DNA of 34,979 bases from LC029 sp036676475 (GTDB taxonomy: Bacteria; Bacillota; Bacilli; Aneurinibacillales; RAOX-1): contig JAKFCU010000051.1 in the NCBI GenBank assembly GCA_036676475.1, positions 1-34,979 of the forward strand, read 5' to 3'. This document shows positions 6,721-14,962 of this stretch, piece by piece. The first letter of the stretch is position 1, and each line of letters begins with the position of its first letter. A program made the translations under genes and the position numbers. The notes beneath the pieces are model-generated. The model was given only the letters and a program-made list of their open reading frames with translations. It did no database searches and had not been told where the DNA came from.

Positions 6721-7344
6721 ATGCCAAAAGTAGCTCTATATAATCAAACTGGAGCACAAGTAGGAGAAATTGAATTGGCTGATTCTGTGTTCGGTATCGA
6801 GCCAAACAATCACGTGCTTCACGATGCAGTAGTAATGCAACAAGCATCTACGCGTCAAGGTACACATGATACAAAAGGTCGCTCTGAAGTTCGCGGTGGC
6901 GGGCGCAAGCCTTGGAAACAAAAAGGAACTGGACGCGCTCGTCAAGGTAGCATTCGTTCCCCACAATGGGTTGGTGGAGGTACTGTTTTCGGACCTACTC
7001 CAAGAAGCTATGCTTACAAGCTTCCAAGAAAAGTTCGTCGTCTAGCTATCAGATCTGCTTTATCTTCTAAGGTTCAAAGCAACGAGATCGTTGTATTAGA
7101 AGGATTGCAATTCGATGCACCAAAGACAAAAGATATGTTACAAGTTCTTAATGGATTGAATGTTGGCAACAAAGCGCTTGTTGTAACTGGCGAATTCGCT
7201 GAAAACGTCGCTTTATCTGCCCGCAATATCCCTGGAGTAAAATTTGTTACTGCTGATGGAATCAACGTTCTTGATGTTCTTAAGCATGATAAGCTTATCA
7301 TCACGAAAGACGCAGTAGCTAAAGTAGAGGAGGTGCTTGGATAA
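6721..7344 (+). CDS. rplD: 50S ribosomal protein L4
   Basis: 207 residues. The basic extended loop RGGGRKPWKQKGTGRARQG (about residues 59-77), which lines the peptide exit tunnel, is intact; changes in this loop are linked to macrolide response in other bacteria. L4 is an early assembly protein and represses its own operon in some bacteria. AAAGGAGG precedes the ATG. The stop codon overlaps the rplW start by one base. Confidence 0.98.
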   Translation: MPKVALYNQTGAQVGEIELADSVFGIEPNNHVLHDAVVMQQASTRQGTHDTKGRSEVRGGGRKPWKQKGTGRARQGSIRSPQWVGGGTVFGPTPRSYAYKLPRKVRRLAIRSALSSKVQSNEIVVLEGLQFDAPKTKDMLQVLNGLNVGNKALVVTGEFAENVALSARNIPGVKFVTADGINVLDVLKHDKLIITKDAVAKVEEVLG

Positions 7345-7634
7345 TGAAAGACGTACGCGATGTTATCCTGCGCCCAATTATCACTGAACGCAGTTCAGAA
7401 ATGATGTCTGATAACAAATATGTTTTCGAAGTAGCGCCTAAAACCAACAAAACTGAGATCAAACAAGCGATTGAGAAGATCTTTGGTGTAAAGGTTGAAT
7501 CTGTGAACACCATGAACGTGAAGGGTAAGCCGAAACGTATGGGTCGTTACACTGGTAAGCGTAAGGATTGGAAAAAAGCTATCGTGAAACTTACAGCAGA
7601 TAGCAAGCCATTAGAATTCTTCGAAACAGTTTAG
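7344..7634 (+). CDS. rplW: 50S ribosomal protein L23
   Basis: 96 residues beginning MKDVRDVILRPIITERS. L23 lies at the tunnel exit and docks trigger factor and the signal recognition particle. Its ATG overlaps the rplD TAA by one base, and the ribosome binding site GAGGAGGTG is inside rplD, so the two are probably coupled in translation. Length is normal. Confidence 0.98.
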   Translation: MKDVRDVILRPIITERSSEMMSDNKYVFEVAPKTNKTEIKQAIEKIFGVKVESVNTMNVKGKPKRMGRYTGKRKDWKKAIVKLTADSKPLEFFETV

Positions 7635-7667
7635 TACTCAAATTATTGAAAGAAGGAGGGAAACCTA

Positions 7668-8498
7668 ATGGGAATCAAAAAGTATAAACCAACGTCACCT
7701 GGCCGTCGCCAAATGAGCGTTTCTACTTTTGAAGAGATCACCACCAATCAACCGGAAAAATCTCTTCTTGCTCCTTTAAAGAACAAGGCTGGACGTAACA
7801 ATCAAGGTAAATTGACCGTTCGTCATCAAGGTGGTGGACATAAGCGTCAATACCGTATTATCGATTTCAAACGTACAAAGGATGGAATTCCTGGACGCGT
7901 TGCTACAATTGAGTACGATCCAAATCGCACATCTAACATCGCATTGATTAATTATGCAGATGGAGAAAAGCGTTATATCATCGCTCCACACGGTTTGAAG
8001 GTGGGAGACGTTATCGAATCCGGATCGGACGCAGATATTAAAGTAGGAAATACCCTTCCACTTGTTAACATTCCTGTGGGTACGACCATCCACAATATCG
8101 AGCTTAAGCCTGGTAAAGGTGGCCAAATGGTTCGTTCTGCCGGTGCATCTGCACAATTACTCGGACGTGATGGAGATTATGCAATCATCCGTTTAACTTC
8201 TGGAGAAATCCGTAAAGTTCGTTTAGAGTGTCGTGCAACTGTAGGTCAGGTTGGTAACCTTGATCACGAGTTGATTAATGTTGGTAAAGCTGGTCGGAGT
8301 CGCTGGTTAGGCAAGAGACCGACTGTTCGTGGTTCTGTCATGAACCCAGTAGATCACCCGCACGGTGGTGGTGAAGGCCGCGCTCCAATCGGACGCAAGT
8401 CTCCGTTATCTCCATGGGGTAAGCCAACTCTTGGAGCTAAGACCCGCAATAACAAGAAAGAATCTACAAAATATATCGTTCGCAGACGTAAAAAATAA
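7668..8498 (+). CDS. rplB: 50S ribosomal protein L2
   Basis: 276 residues, normal length. The most conserved part, NPVDHPHGGGEGRAPIG followed by the SPWGKPTLG segment near the C-terminus, is present with the histidine important for peptidyl transfer and subunit joining. It begins MGIKKYKPTSPGRRQMS after AAGGAGGG. A small hairpin follows before rpsS. Confidence 0.98.
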   Translation: MGIKKYKPTSPGRRQMSVSTFEEITTNQPEKSLLAPLKNKAGRNNQGKLTVRHQGGGHKRQYRIIDFKRTKDGIPGRVATIEYDPNRTSNIALINYADGEKRYIIAPHGLKVGDVIESGSDADIKVGNTLPLVNIPVGTTIHNIELKPGKGGQMVRSAGASAQLLGRDGDYAIIRLTSGEIRKVRLECRATVGQVGNLDHELINVGKAGRSRWLGKRPTVRGSVMNPVDHPHGGGEGRAPIGRKSPLSPWGKPTLGAKTRNNKKESTKYIVRRRKK

Positions 8499-8508
8499 TG
8501 TGATATGT

Positions 8509-8530
8509 GTACGGTTCGCGAGGACCGTAC
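8509..8530 (+). other. Intercistronic hairpin between rplB and rpsS
   Basis: GTACGGT (8509-8515) and ACCGTAC (8524-8530) form a perfect 7-bp stem around an 8-base loop, 11 bases after the rplB stop and just before the rpsS ribosome binding site. No T-run follows, so it is not a terminator. It may stabilise or process the mRNA. Confidence 0.6.
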
Positions 8531-8555
8531 GTGTATCGCGAAGGGAGGTTCTATT

Positions 8556-8837
8556 ATGGGACGCAGCTTGAAAAAAGGCCCTTTTGTTGATGACCATTTG
8601 ATGAAAAAGGTTGAAGAGCAAAATGCCAAGGAAGATAAGAGGGTTATCAAAACTTGGTCTCGTCGCTCTACTATTTTCCCACAATTTATCGGTCACACTT
8701 TTGCGGTGTATGATGGACGTAAACATGTTCCTGTATATGTAACAGAAGATATGGTGGGTCATAAGTTAGGCGAATTTGCACCTACTCGTACCTACAAAGG
8801 TCACGATTTCGACGATAAGAAAACGAAGAGACGCTAA
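8556..8837 (+). CDS. rpsS: 30S ribosomal protein S19
   Basis: 93 residues starting MGRSLKKGPFVDDHLMKKV, the usual S19 N-terminus. An upstream in-frame ATG at 8505 would add 17 residues translated from the intercistronic hairpin and is rejected; AAGGGAGG before 8556 supports this start. S19 binds S13 in the 30S head near the A-site. Basic C-terminus intact. Confidence 0.97.
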   Translation: MGRSLKKGPFVDDHLMKKVEEQNAKEDKRVIKTWSRRSTIFPQFIGHTFAVYDGRKHVPVYVTEDMVGHKLGEFAPTRTYKGHDFDDKKTKRR

Positions 8838-8873
8838 TAAACCTGTTTATAGAGTCAGAGAGGAGGTTCAGAC

Positions 8874-9206
8874 ATGGAAGCGAAAGCTATTGCAAGACAA
8901 GTACGCATCGCTCCTCGTAAGGTTCGCCTTGTAGTAGACTTGATCAGAGGAAAACAAGTTGGAGAGGCCATCGCAATTTTGGCTCACACTCCGAAGGCGG
9001 CATCACCTGTTGTGGAAAAAGTGTTAAAATCCGCTATCGCGAATGCAGAACACAATTTGGAATTAGATCCTAACAGCCTAGTGATAACTCAGGTGTTTGT
9101 TGATGAAGGTCCTACCTTGAAGCGTTTCCGTCCTCGTGCTATGGGACGTGCAAGCCGTATCAACAAACGTACTAGTCACATTACTGTTGTTGTATCTGAG
9201 AAATAA
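8874..9206 (+). CDS. rplV: 50S ribosomal protein L22
   Basis: 110 residues, MEAKAIARQVRIAPRKVRLVVDLIRGK. Its extended hairpin (around LKRFRPRAMGRASRI) lines the exit tunnel opposite L4. Length and conserved residues are normal. AGAGGAGG lies upstream, and rpsC follows after 12 bases. Confidence 0.98.
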   Translation: MEAKAIARQVRIAPRKVRLVVDLIRGKQVGEAIAILAHTPKAASPVVEKVLKSAIANAEHNLELDPNSLVITQVFVDEGPTLKRFRPRAMGRASRINKRTSHITVVVSEK

Positions 9207-9218
9207 GGAGGGATAAAG

Positions 9219-9884
9219 ATGGGTCAAAAAGTAAGCCCGACGGGTCTTCGCGTAGGTGTCATTCGTGACTGGGAATCCAAGTGGTATGCGAATGATAAAG
9301 AATACGCAACACTTTTACATGAAGACATTAAAGTCCGTAAATACCTGAAAGATCGTTTAAAGGACGCGGCGGTAGCAACCATCGAAATCGAGCGTGCAGC
9401 TAACCGTTTGAACGTGAATATTCACACTGCAAAACCTGGTATGGTTATCGGTAAAGGCGGTTCTGAAGTAGAATCTCTTCGCAAAAAGCTAGCAGAAATG
9501 ACTGGCAAGCGAGTACACATCAACATCACTGAAATAAAAAGTCCTGACTTGAGCGCAACTTTGGTTGCTGAAAATATTGCTCGTCAGTTAGAAAACCGCG
9601 TTTCTTTCCGTCGCGCACAGAAGCAAGCTATTCAAAGATCTATGCGTTCTGGTGCAAAAGGAATTAAAACAATGGTAAGCGGACGTCTTGGTGGAGCTGA
9701 TATCGCTCGTTCCGAAGGTTATAGCGAAGGAACAGTTCCTCTTCACACTCTACGTGCGGACATCGACTATGGTACTGCTGAAGCGCACACTACCTATGGT
9801 CGTATCGGTGTGAAAGTATGGATTTATCGCGGTGAAGTTCTTCCGACTAAAGCGAAGAAAAACGCTGAGGAAGGAGCGCAATAA
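9219..9884 (+). CDS. rpsC: 30S ribosomal protein S3
   Basis: 221 residues, MGQKVSPTGLRVGVIRDWESKWYA. The KH domain has its GxxG loop (GMVIGKGGSEVESL). S3 sits at the mRNA entry and helps unwind mRNA with S4 and S5. Only two bases separate its stop from the rplP start, so coupled translation is likely. Confidence 0.98.
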   Translation: MGQKVSPTGLRVGVIRDWESKWYANDKEYATLLHEDIKVRKYLKDRLKDAAVATIEIERAANRLNVNIHTAKPGMVIGKGGSEVESLRKKLAEMTGKRVHINITEIKSPDLSATLVAENIARQLENRVSFRRAQKQAIQRSMRSGAKGIKTMVSGRLGGADIARSEGYSEGTVPLHTLRADIDYGTAEAHTTYGRIGVKVWIYRGEVLPTKAKKNAEEGAQ

Positions 9885-9886
9885 TT

Positions 9887-10321
9887 ATGTTGATCCCAAA
9901 GCGTGTCAAACATCGTAAACAACATAAAGGCAATTTCAAAGGTAATGCTAAAGGCGGTACTACGGTAGCGTTTGGAGAATACGGTATTCAAGCCCTTGAA
10001 ACGTCCCGTATCACTAGTCGTCAGATCGAATCTGCGCGTATTGCAATGACGCGTTACATCAAACGTGGCGGTAAAGTTTGGATTAAAATCTTTCCAGATA
10101 AGCCTGTAACGAAGAAGCCTCTTGAAGTTCGTATGGGTAGTGGTAAAGGTTCTCCGGAATATTGGGCTGCTATCGTTAAGCCGGGTAAGATTTTGTTCGA
10201 ATTAGCTGGCGTACCTGAAGAAACTGCACGTGAAGCATTGCGTCTTGCTATGCACAAGCTTCCAATCAAGTGTAAATTCGTAAAACGCGAAGAAGTGGGT
10301 GGTGAAGCAAATGAAAGCTAA
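9887..10321 (+). CDS. rplP: 50S ribosomal protein L16
   Basis: 144 residues, MLIPKRVKHRKQHKGNFKG. L16 is a late-assembling protein next to the A-site tRNA elbow. The conserved SGKGSPEYWAA segment is present. Its 3' end overlaps the rpmC start by 11 bases, and the ribosome binding site of rpmC lies within its last codons. Confidence 0.98.
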   Translation: MLIPKRVKHRKQHKGNFKGNAKGGTTVAFGEYGIQALETSRITSRQIESARIAMTRYIKRGGKVWIKIFPDKPVTKKPLEVRMGSGKGSPEYWAAIVKPGKILFELAGVPEETAREALRLAMHKLPIKCKFVKREEVGGEANES

Positions 10322-10508
10322 AGAGTTTCGCAATCTAACCACTGCAGAAATAGAACAAAAGATCGCTTCTTTAAAAGAAGAGCTTTTCAACCTCCGCTTC
10401 CAATTGGCAACGGGACAACTGGATAATCCTTCAACTATTAAGGATGTTCGCAAATCCATTGCTAAAGCTAAAACTGTTCTTCGTGAACGTGAATTGGGAA
10501 TCGGTTAA
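10311..10508 (+). CDS. rpmC: 50S ribosomal protein L29
   Basis: 65 residues, MKAKEFRNLTTAEIEQKIASLKEELF, two helices as expected. A GTG four codons upstream (10299) is possible, but the family start is MKAKE and GTGGGTGG just upstream serves as binding site. It overlaps rplP. L29 lies beside L23 at the tunnel exit and contributes to factor docking. Confidence 0.97.
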   Translation: MKAKEFRNLTTAEIEQKIASLKEELFNLRFQLATGQLDNPSTIKDVRKSIAKAKTVLRERELGIG

Positions 10509-10534
10509 TCGATTAAAGAGAGGAGGTCTGCAAA

Positions 10535-10795
10535 GTGGAACGCAACAACAGAAAGTCCCTAGTAGGCAAAGTCGTTAGTGATAAGATGGATAAAACCATC
10601 GTTGTTTTGGTTGAGACTTACAAAAAGCATCCTCTTTACGGGAAGCGCGTGAAATATTCTAAAAAATATAAAGCGCATGATGAAAACAACCAAGCAAAGA
10701 TTGGCGATAAAGTACAGATCATGGAAACCCGTCCACTATCCAAGGATAAGCGTTTCCGTTTGGTTAAAGTCGTTGAAGAAGCAGTAATTATCTAA
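10535..10795 (+). CDS. rpsQ: 30S ribosomal protein S17
   Basis: 86 residues with a GTG start (protein MERNNRKSLVGKVVSDKMDKT), preceded by GAGGAGGT. An OB-fold primary binding protein of the 30S body. Normal length. A short hairpin lies in the spacer to rplN. Confidence 0.97.
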   Translation: MERNNRKSLVGKVVSDKMDKTIVVLVETYKKHPLYGKRVKYSKKYKAHDENNQAKIGDKVQIMETRPLSKDKRFRLVKVVEEAVII

Positions 10796-10800
10796 TGTTG

Positions 10801-10823
10801 TTCGGATTTAACAGATATCCGAA
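10801..10823 (+). other. Intercistronic hairpin before rplN
   Basis: TTCGGAT (10801-10807) and ATCCGAA (10817-10823) form a perfect 7-bp stem with a 9-base loop, directly abutting the AGGAGGG of rplN. No T-run. It resembles in position the hairpin before rpsS. Confidence 0.55.
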
Positions 10824-10837
10824 AGGAGGGACTTCAA

Positions 10838-11206
10838 ATGATTCAAACTCAAACTCGTTTGGCTGTAGCTGATAACTCTGGTGCAAAAGAATTAATGTGC
10901 ATCAAAGTTTTGGGTGGTACTGGCCGTAAGTTTGCTAATATCGGAGATGTTATCGTCTGCTCTGTAAAATCCGCTACACCCGGTGGCGTTGTCAAAAAAG
11001 GTGACGTTGTTAAGGCAGTAATTGTGCGCACTAAGACCGGAGTTCGTCGCGTTGATGGATCCTATATCAAATTTGATCAAAACGCAGCAGTAATTGTAAA
11101 AGATGACAAGTCTCCTCGTGGAACTCGTATTTTTGGACCGGTCGCTCGTGAACTTCGTGATAAAGATTTCATGAAGATTATCTCTCTAGCGCCTGAAGTT
11201 CTATAA
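10838..11206 (+). CDS. rplN: 50S ribosomal protein L14
   Basis: 122 residues, MIQTQTRLAVADNSGAKELMCIKVLGG. L14 lies at the subunit interface, contacts 16S helix 14, and is the docking site of the silencing factor RsfS. Fully conserved length. AAAGGAGGG sits just after the hairpin at 10801-10823. Confidence 0.98.
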   Translation: MIQTQTRLAVADNSGAKELMCIKVLGGTGRKFANIGDVIVCSVKSATPGGVVKKGDVVKAVIVRTKTGVRRVDGSYIKFDQNAAVIVKDDKSPRGTRIFGPVARELRDKDFMKIISLAPEVL

Positions 11207-11252
11207 TAATCGATTCGGAAGTATACAGCTCGATTGACAAGGAGGTGCTCTC

Positions 11253-11582
11253 ATGGCTCAAAATAAACTTCACGTTAAAACAGGTGATTCTGTAGTAGTA
11301 ATCACAGGTAAAGATAAAGGAAAAACAGGTCGCGTTCTAGCAGCGTTTCCTAAAGAAAATCGTGTATTGGTTGAAGGGGTAAACATGGTGAAGAAACACA
11401 CCAAGCCAAACCCAAGCAATCCTCAAGGCGGTATCATTACAAAAGAAGCTCCAATCCATGCTTCTAATGTAATGGTAGCTGATCCGAAAACTGGAGAAGC
11501 TACACGTATTGGCCATAAGGCTTTGGAAAATGGTAATAAAGTACGTTATGCTAAAAAGTCTGGCGAAGTAATCGACAAGTAG
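11253..11582 (+). CDS. rplX: 50S ribosomal protein L24
   Basis: 109 residues with the N-terminal KOW motif (VKTGDSVVVITGKDKGKTGRV). It is one of the two proteins that start 50S assembly. AAGGAGG precedes the ATG. Normal length for Bacillota. Confidence 0.98.
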   Translation: MAQNKLHVKTGDSVVVITGKDKGKTGRVLAAFPKENRVLVEGVNMVKKHTKPNPSNPQGGIITKEAPIHASNVMVADPKTGEATRIGHKALENGNKVRYAKKSGEVIDK

Positions 11583-11608
11583 TCAGGTGAGAAAGGAGGG
11601 CCAACTCA

Positions 11609-12151
11609 ATGGCATCTAGAATGTATGAACAGTACAAAGAAAAGATCGTTCCTGCTTTAATGCAGAAGTTTGGATATCAATCTGTCATGCAAGTTCCTAA
11701 GGTGGAAAAGATCGTCATCAACATGGGTGTTGGTGAAGCTGTTTCCAATGTAAAGGCACTTGATGGTGCAGTTGCTGATTTGACAGCTATTGCAGGTCAA
11801 AAGCCTGTAGTAACTCGTGCGAAAAAGTCCATTGCAGGGTTCCGTCTACGTGAAGGAATGCCGATTGGTACAAAAGTTACTCTTCGTGGTGATCGTATGT
11901 ATCACTTCATGGATAAATTATTTAACGTATCTTTACCACGCGTACGTGATTTCCGTGGTATTTCCGATAAAGCTTTCGATGGCCGTGGTAACTATACACT
12001 TGGTTTGAAAGAGCAATTGATCTTCCCAGAAATCGAATATGATAAGATCGACAAGACTCGTGGTATGGATATTGTATTTGTAACTACAGCTAATTCCGAT
12101 GAAGAATCTCGTGAACTATTGACTCAATTAGGCATGCCTTTCAGAAAATAG
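11609..12151 (+). CDS. rplE: 50S ribosomal protein L5
   Basis: 180 residues, ending ELLTQLGMPFRK as usual. L5 binds 5S rRNA, forms the central protuberance and contacts P-site tRNA and S13. AAAGGAGGG upstream. Next is the zinc form of S14, as in Bacillus. Confidence 0.98.
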   Translation: MASRMYEQYKEKIVPALMQKFGYQSVMQVPKVEKIVINMGVGEAVSNVKALDGAVADLTAIAGQKPVVTRAKKSIAGFRLREGMPIGTKVTLRGDRMYHFMDKLFNVSLPRVRDFRGISDKAFDGRGNYTLGLKEQLIFPEIEYDKIDKTRGMDIVFVTTANSDEESRELLTQLGMPFRK

Positions 12152-12182
12152 ATCCCAATTACTCAAATGAGGAGGGAAAACA

Positions 12183-12368
12183 GTGGCAAAAAAATCTATG
12201 GTTATAAAGCAACAGCGGGATCCCAAGTATGCTGTTCGTGCGTATACACGTTGCGAACGCTGCGGACGTCCACACTCTGTGTTGCGTAAATTCAAACTTT
12301 GCCGTATCTGCTTCCGTGAATTGGCTTACAAGGGCCAAATTCCTGGAGTCAAAAAAGCAAGCTGGTAA
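12183..12368 (+). CDS. rpsZ: 30S ribosomal protein S14, zinc-binding short form
   Basis: 61 residues with a GTG start after AGGAGGG. Cys24, Cys27, Cys40 and Cys43 (CERC...CRIC) form the zinc ribbon of the C+ type S14. Under zinc limitation some relatives swap to a zinc-free paralogue coded elsewhere; none is in this window. Also called rpsN in many annotations. Confidence 0.97.
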   Translation: MAKKSMVIKQQRDPKYAVRAYTRCERCGRPHSVLRKFKLCRICFRELAYKGQIPGVKKASW

Positions 12369-12399
12369 ACCCCGTGTTAAGGGAAGGAGGTTGTAAAAC

Positions 12400-12798
12400 A
12401 TGACGATGACAGATCCAATTGCAGACATGCTGACTCGTATTCGTAATGCGAATATGGCTCGTCACGAAAAGGTAGAAATTCCTGCATCCAACGTGAAGAA
12501 GGAAATCGCAAGAATCCTTAAAGAAGAAGGATTCGTTCGTGATGTTGAGTTTATCGATGATAACAAACAAGGGCTTATCCGTGTTTTCCTAAAATATGGT
12601 GCGGATAATGAATTCGTAATCAGTGGATTAAAGAGAATCAGTAAGCCTGGACTACGTGTATATGCGAAGAAAAATGAAGTGCCTCGCGTACTTGGTGGAT
12701 TGGGTATCGCAATCCTTTCTACTTCCAATGGTATCCTAACGGATAAGCAAGCTCGTTCAGCTCAAGCCGGCGGAGAAGTACTGGCGTACGTTTGGTAA
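12400..12798 (+). CDS. rpsH: 30S ribosomal protein S8
   Basis: 132 residues, MTMTDPIADMLTRIRNAN, ending GGEVLAYVW as in nearly all bacteria. S8 is a primary 16S-binding protein of the platform and the translational repressor of the spc operon in E. coli; whether that applies here is not shown. GGAAGGAGG upstream. Confidence 0.98.
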   Translation: MTMTDPIADMLTRIRNANMARHEKVEIPASNVKKEIARILKEEGFVRDVEFIDDNKQGLIRVFLKYGADNEFVISGLKRISKPGLRVYAKKNEVPRVLGGLGIAILSTSNGILTDKQARSAQAGGEVLAYVW

Positions 12799-12828
12799 TA
12801 GAGCCACAACAAGAATGGAGGTGTAACG

Positions 12829-13371
12829 ATGTCTCGTGTTGGTAAGAAACCAATTATCATCCCTGAGGGGGTGCAAATTATAAATGAAGAAAACCTTGTA
12901 ACGGTAAAAGGTCCTAAGGGACAACTAACCTTTCAATTTAATAAAGATCTTACGATTGCAGTAGAAGGAAATGAGTTAACCGTAACTCGTCCAACCGATA
13001 ATAAACAACACCGCGCTTTGCACGGAACTACTCGCAGCGTCCTTTCCAATATGGTTGAAGGTGTAACCAAAGGTTTCGAAAGAAATCTTGAAATGGTTGG
13101 GGTAGGATATCGTGCTGCTAAATCCGGTAATAAATTAACGCTTAGCGTTGGTAAATCTCACCCAGTTGAGATCTCACCAGAAGAAGGAATCGAATTTGAT
13201 GTTCCTGCAGCAACAAAGATCGTGGTTAAAGGTATTAATAAAGAACGTGTTGGTCAAGTCGCTGCTGAAATCCGTTCCGTTCGTGAACCTGAGCCTTATA
13301 AGGGTAAAGGTATTCGTTACGAAGGTGAACGTGTTCGTCGTAAAGAAGGTAAAACTGGTAAGAAGAAGTAA
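12829..13371 (+). CDS. rplF: 50S ribosomal protein L6
   Basis: 180 residues, MSRVGKKPIIIPEGVQI, with the C-terminal EPYKGKGIRYEGERVRRKEGK signature. It lies at the base of the L7/L12 stalk near the sarcin-ricin loop. ATGGAGGTG precedes the start. Confidence 0.98.
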   Translation: MSRVGKKPIIIPEGVQIINEENLVTVKGPKGQLTFQFNKDLTIAVEGNELTVTRPTDNKQHRALHGTTRSVLSNMVEGVTKGFERNLEMVGVGYRAAKSGNKLTLSVGKSHPVEISPEEGIEFDVPAATKIVVKGINKERVGQVAAEIRSVREPEPYKGKGIRYEGERVRRKEGKTGKKK

Positions 13372-13402
13372 GGCTAGTTAGCCGAAGAAAGGAGCGACAG
13401 AG

Positions 13403-13771
13403 ATGATTTCGAAACCAGATAAAAATAAGGTAAGAAAGAAAAGACATTTAAGAGTTCGAAATAAGCTTGAAGGTACTACACTTCGTCCTCGTTTGAATGT
13501 ATTTCGTTCTTCCAAGCATATCTATGCACAATTGATTGATGATGCAACTGGTGTAACTCTTGTTTCTGCTTCTACTATTGATCCTGAAGTAAAAGGATCT
13601 CTTGAAAATGGCGGTAACGTAGATGCTGCTGTTAAAGTTGGAGAAGTAGTCGCTAAGAGAGCACAAGAAAAAGGATATACTGAAGTGGTATTTGACCGCG
13701 GAGGATACCTCTATCACGGACGTATTAAAGCACTCGCTGAAGCAGCTCGTGAAGCTGGATTGAAATTCTAA
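13403..13771 (+). CDS. rplR: 50S ribosomal protein L18
   Basis: 122 residues, MISKPDKNKVRKKRHLRVRNKL, ending AEAAREAGLKF. Binds 5S rRNA with L5 in the central protuberance. The basic N-terminal tail is intact. AAAGGAG upstream. Confidence 0.98.
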   Translation: MISKPDKNKVRKKRHLRVRNKLEGTTLRPRLNVFRSSKHIYAQLIDDATGVTLVSASTIDPEVKGSLENGGNVDAAVKVGEVVAKRAQEKGYTEVVFDRGGYLYHGRIKALAEAAREAGLKF

Positions 13772-13796
13772 TCTCTATGTTAGAGGAGGGAAACTT

Positions 13797-14294
13797 ATGC
13801 GTATAGACGCTAGCGGTCTTGAGCTAGAAGAAAAAGTAGTTGCGATTAACCGCGTATCTAAAGTAGTTAAAGGTGGACGTCGTTTCAGCTTTAGCGCTCT
13901 AGTGGTTGTTGGCGATCGTAATGGTCATGTAGGCGCTGGAATGGGTAAAGCGTCTGAAGTACCAGATGCTATTCGTAAAGCAATCGACGATGCAAAGAAA
14001 AACTTAATTAAAGTACCTCTAAGAGGTACAACAGTTCCTCACCAAGTTTCTGGACGTTTTGGTGCAGGTCATGTATTAATTAAACCGGCTGCTCCTGGTA
14101 CTGGAGTAATCGCAGGAGGTCCTGTACGTGCAGTTCTTGAACTTGCAGGTGTACACGACGTTTTAAGTAAGTCTTTGGGAACAAACAATCCAATCAACAT
14201 GGTTAATGCTACACTCGAAGGTCTAAACCGCTTAAAGACTGCAGAGCAAGTTGCAAAATTACGCGGTAAGTCCGTAGCTGAATTGTTGAAATAG
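13797..14294 (+). CDS. rpsE: 30S ribosomal protein S5
   Basis: 165 residues, MRIDASGLELEEKVVAINRVSKVVKGGRRFSFSALVVVGD. The GRRFSFSA loop that contributes to decoding accuracy and, in other species, to spectinomycin response has its conserved form. AGAGGAGGG precedes the ATG, and rpmD follows after 12 bases. Confidence 0.98.
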   Translation: MRIDASGLELEEKVVAINRVSKVVKGGRRFSFSALVVVGDRNGHVGAGMGKASEVPDAIRKAIDDAKKNLIKVPLRGTTVPHQVSGRFGAGHVLIKPAAPGTGVIAGGPVRAVLELAGVHDVLSKSLGTNNPINMVNATLEGLNRLKTAEQVAKLRGKSVAELLK

Positions 14295-14306
14295 GAGGGA
14301 ATAGAC

Positions 14307-14489
14307 ATGGCGAAATTGCAAATCACCCTCAAGAGAAGCTTGATCGGCCGTACTCAAGATCAAAGAGCTACTGTTGAAGCTTTGGGTCTTCGTAAAATCA
14401 ACCAAACCGTTGAAAAAGAAGACAACGCATCGATTCGTGGTATGGTGGAGAAAGTAAAGCATTTGGTTGAAGTAAACGTTCAAGCATAA
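14307..14489 (+). CDS. rpmD: 50S ribosomal protein L30
   Basis: 60 residues, MAKLQITLKRSLIGRTQDQRA, the short bacterial form. AGGAGGG overlaps the end of rpsE. Normal. Confidence 0.97.
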   Translation: MAKLQITLKRSLIGRTQDQRATVEALGLRKINQTVEKEDNASIRGMVEKVKHLVEVNVQA

Positions 14490-14521
14490 TATAGTTGATG
14501 CTAGTAAGAGGAGGTGCGATC

Positions 14522-14962
14522 ATGAAGCTACACGAATTGAAACCAGCTGAAGGATCTCGTAAAGAGCGTAAACGCGTAGGTCGCGGAACTAGCTCCGGAT
14601 GGGGCAAAACTGCAGGACGCGGGCACAAGGGACAAAAAGCTCGTTCTGGCGGCGGTGTGCGTCCTGGATTTGAAGGGGGTCAAAACCCTTTATTCCGTCG
14701 TTTGCCTAAGCGTGGATTTACGAATCCTAACCGCGTAGAGTATGCTGAGGTGAATCTTGATAGATTAAATCGTTTTGAAGCAAACACCGAAGTAACTCCA
14801 GAATTATTGCTTGAAACAGGAGTTATCAGCAGCTTAAAAGATGGTGTGAAAATTCTTGGCAACGGAGAAGTTACAGTAGCCTTAACAGTAAAAGCTAATA
14901 AATTCTCTCAATCTGCCGTAGAAAAGATCGAAGCTGCGGGCGGTAAAACCGAGGTGATCTAA
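14522..14962 (+). CDS. rplO: 50S ribosomal protein L15
   Basis: 146 residues starting MKLHELKPAEGSRKERKRVGRG, the family start. A longer frame opening at 14495 is rejected because GAGGAGGTG lies right before 14522. Glycine- and basic-rich N-terminal extension threads into 23S rRNA. Its TAA overlaps the secY ATG by one base. Confidence 0.97.
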   Translation: MKLHELKPAEGSRKERKRVGRGTSSGWGKTAGRGHKGQKARSGGGVRPGFEGGQNPLFRRLPKRGFTNPNRVEYAEVNLDRLNRFEANTEVTPELLLETGVISSLKDGVKILGNGEVTVALTVKANKFSQSAVEKIEAAGGKTEVI

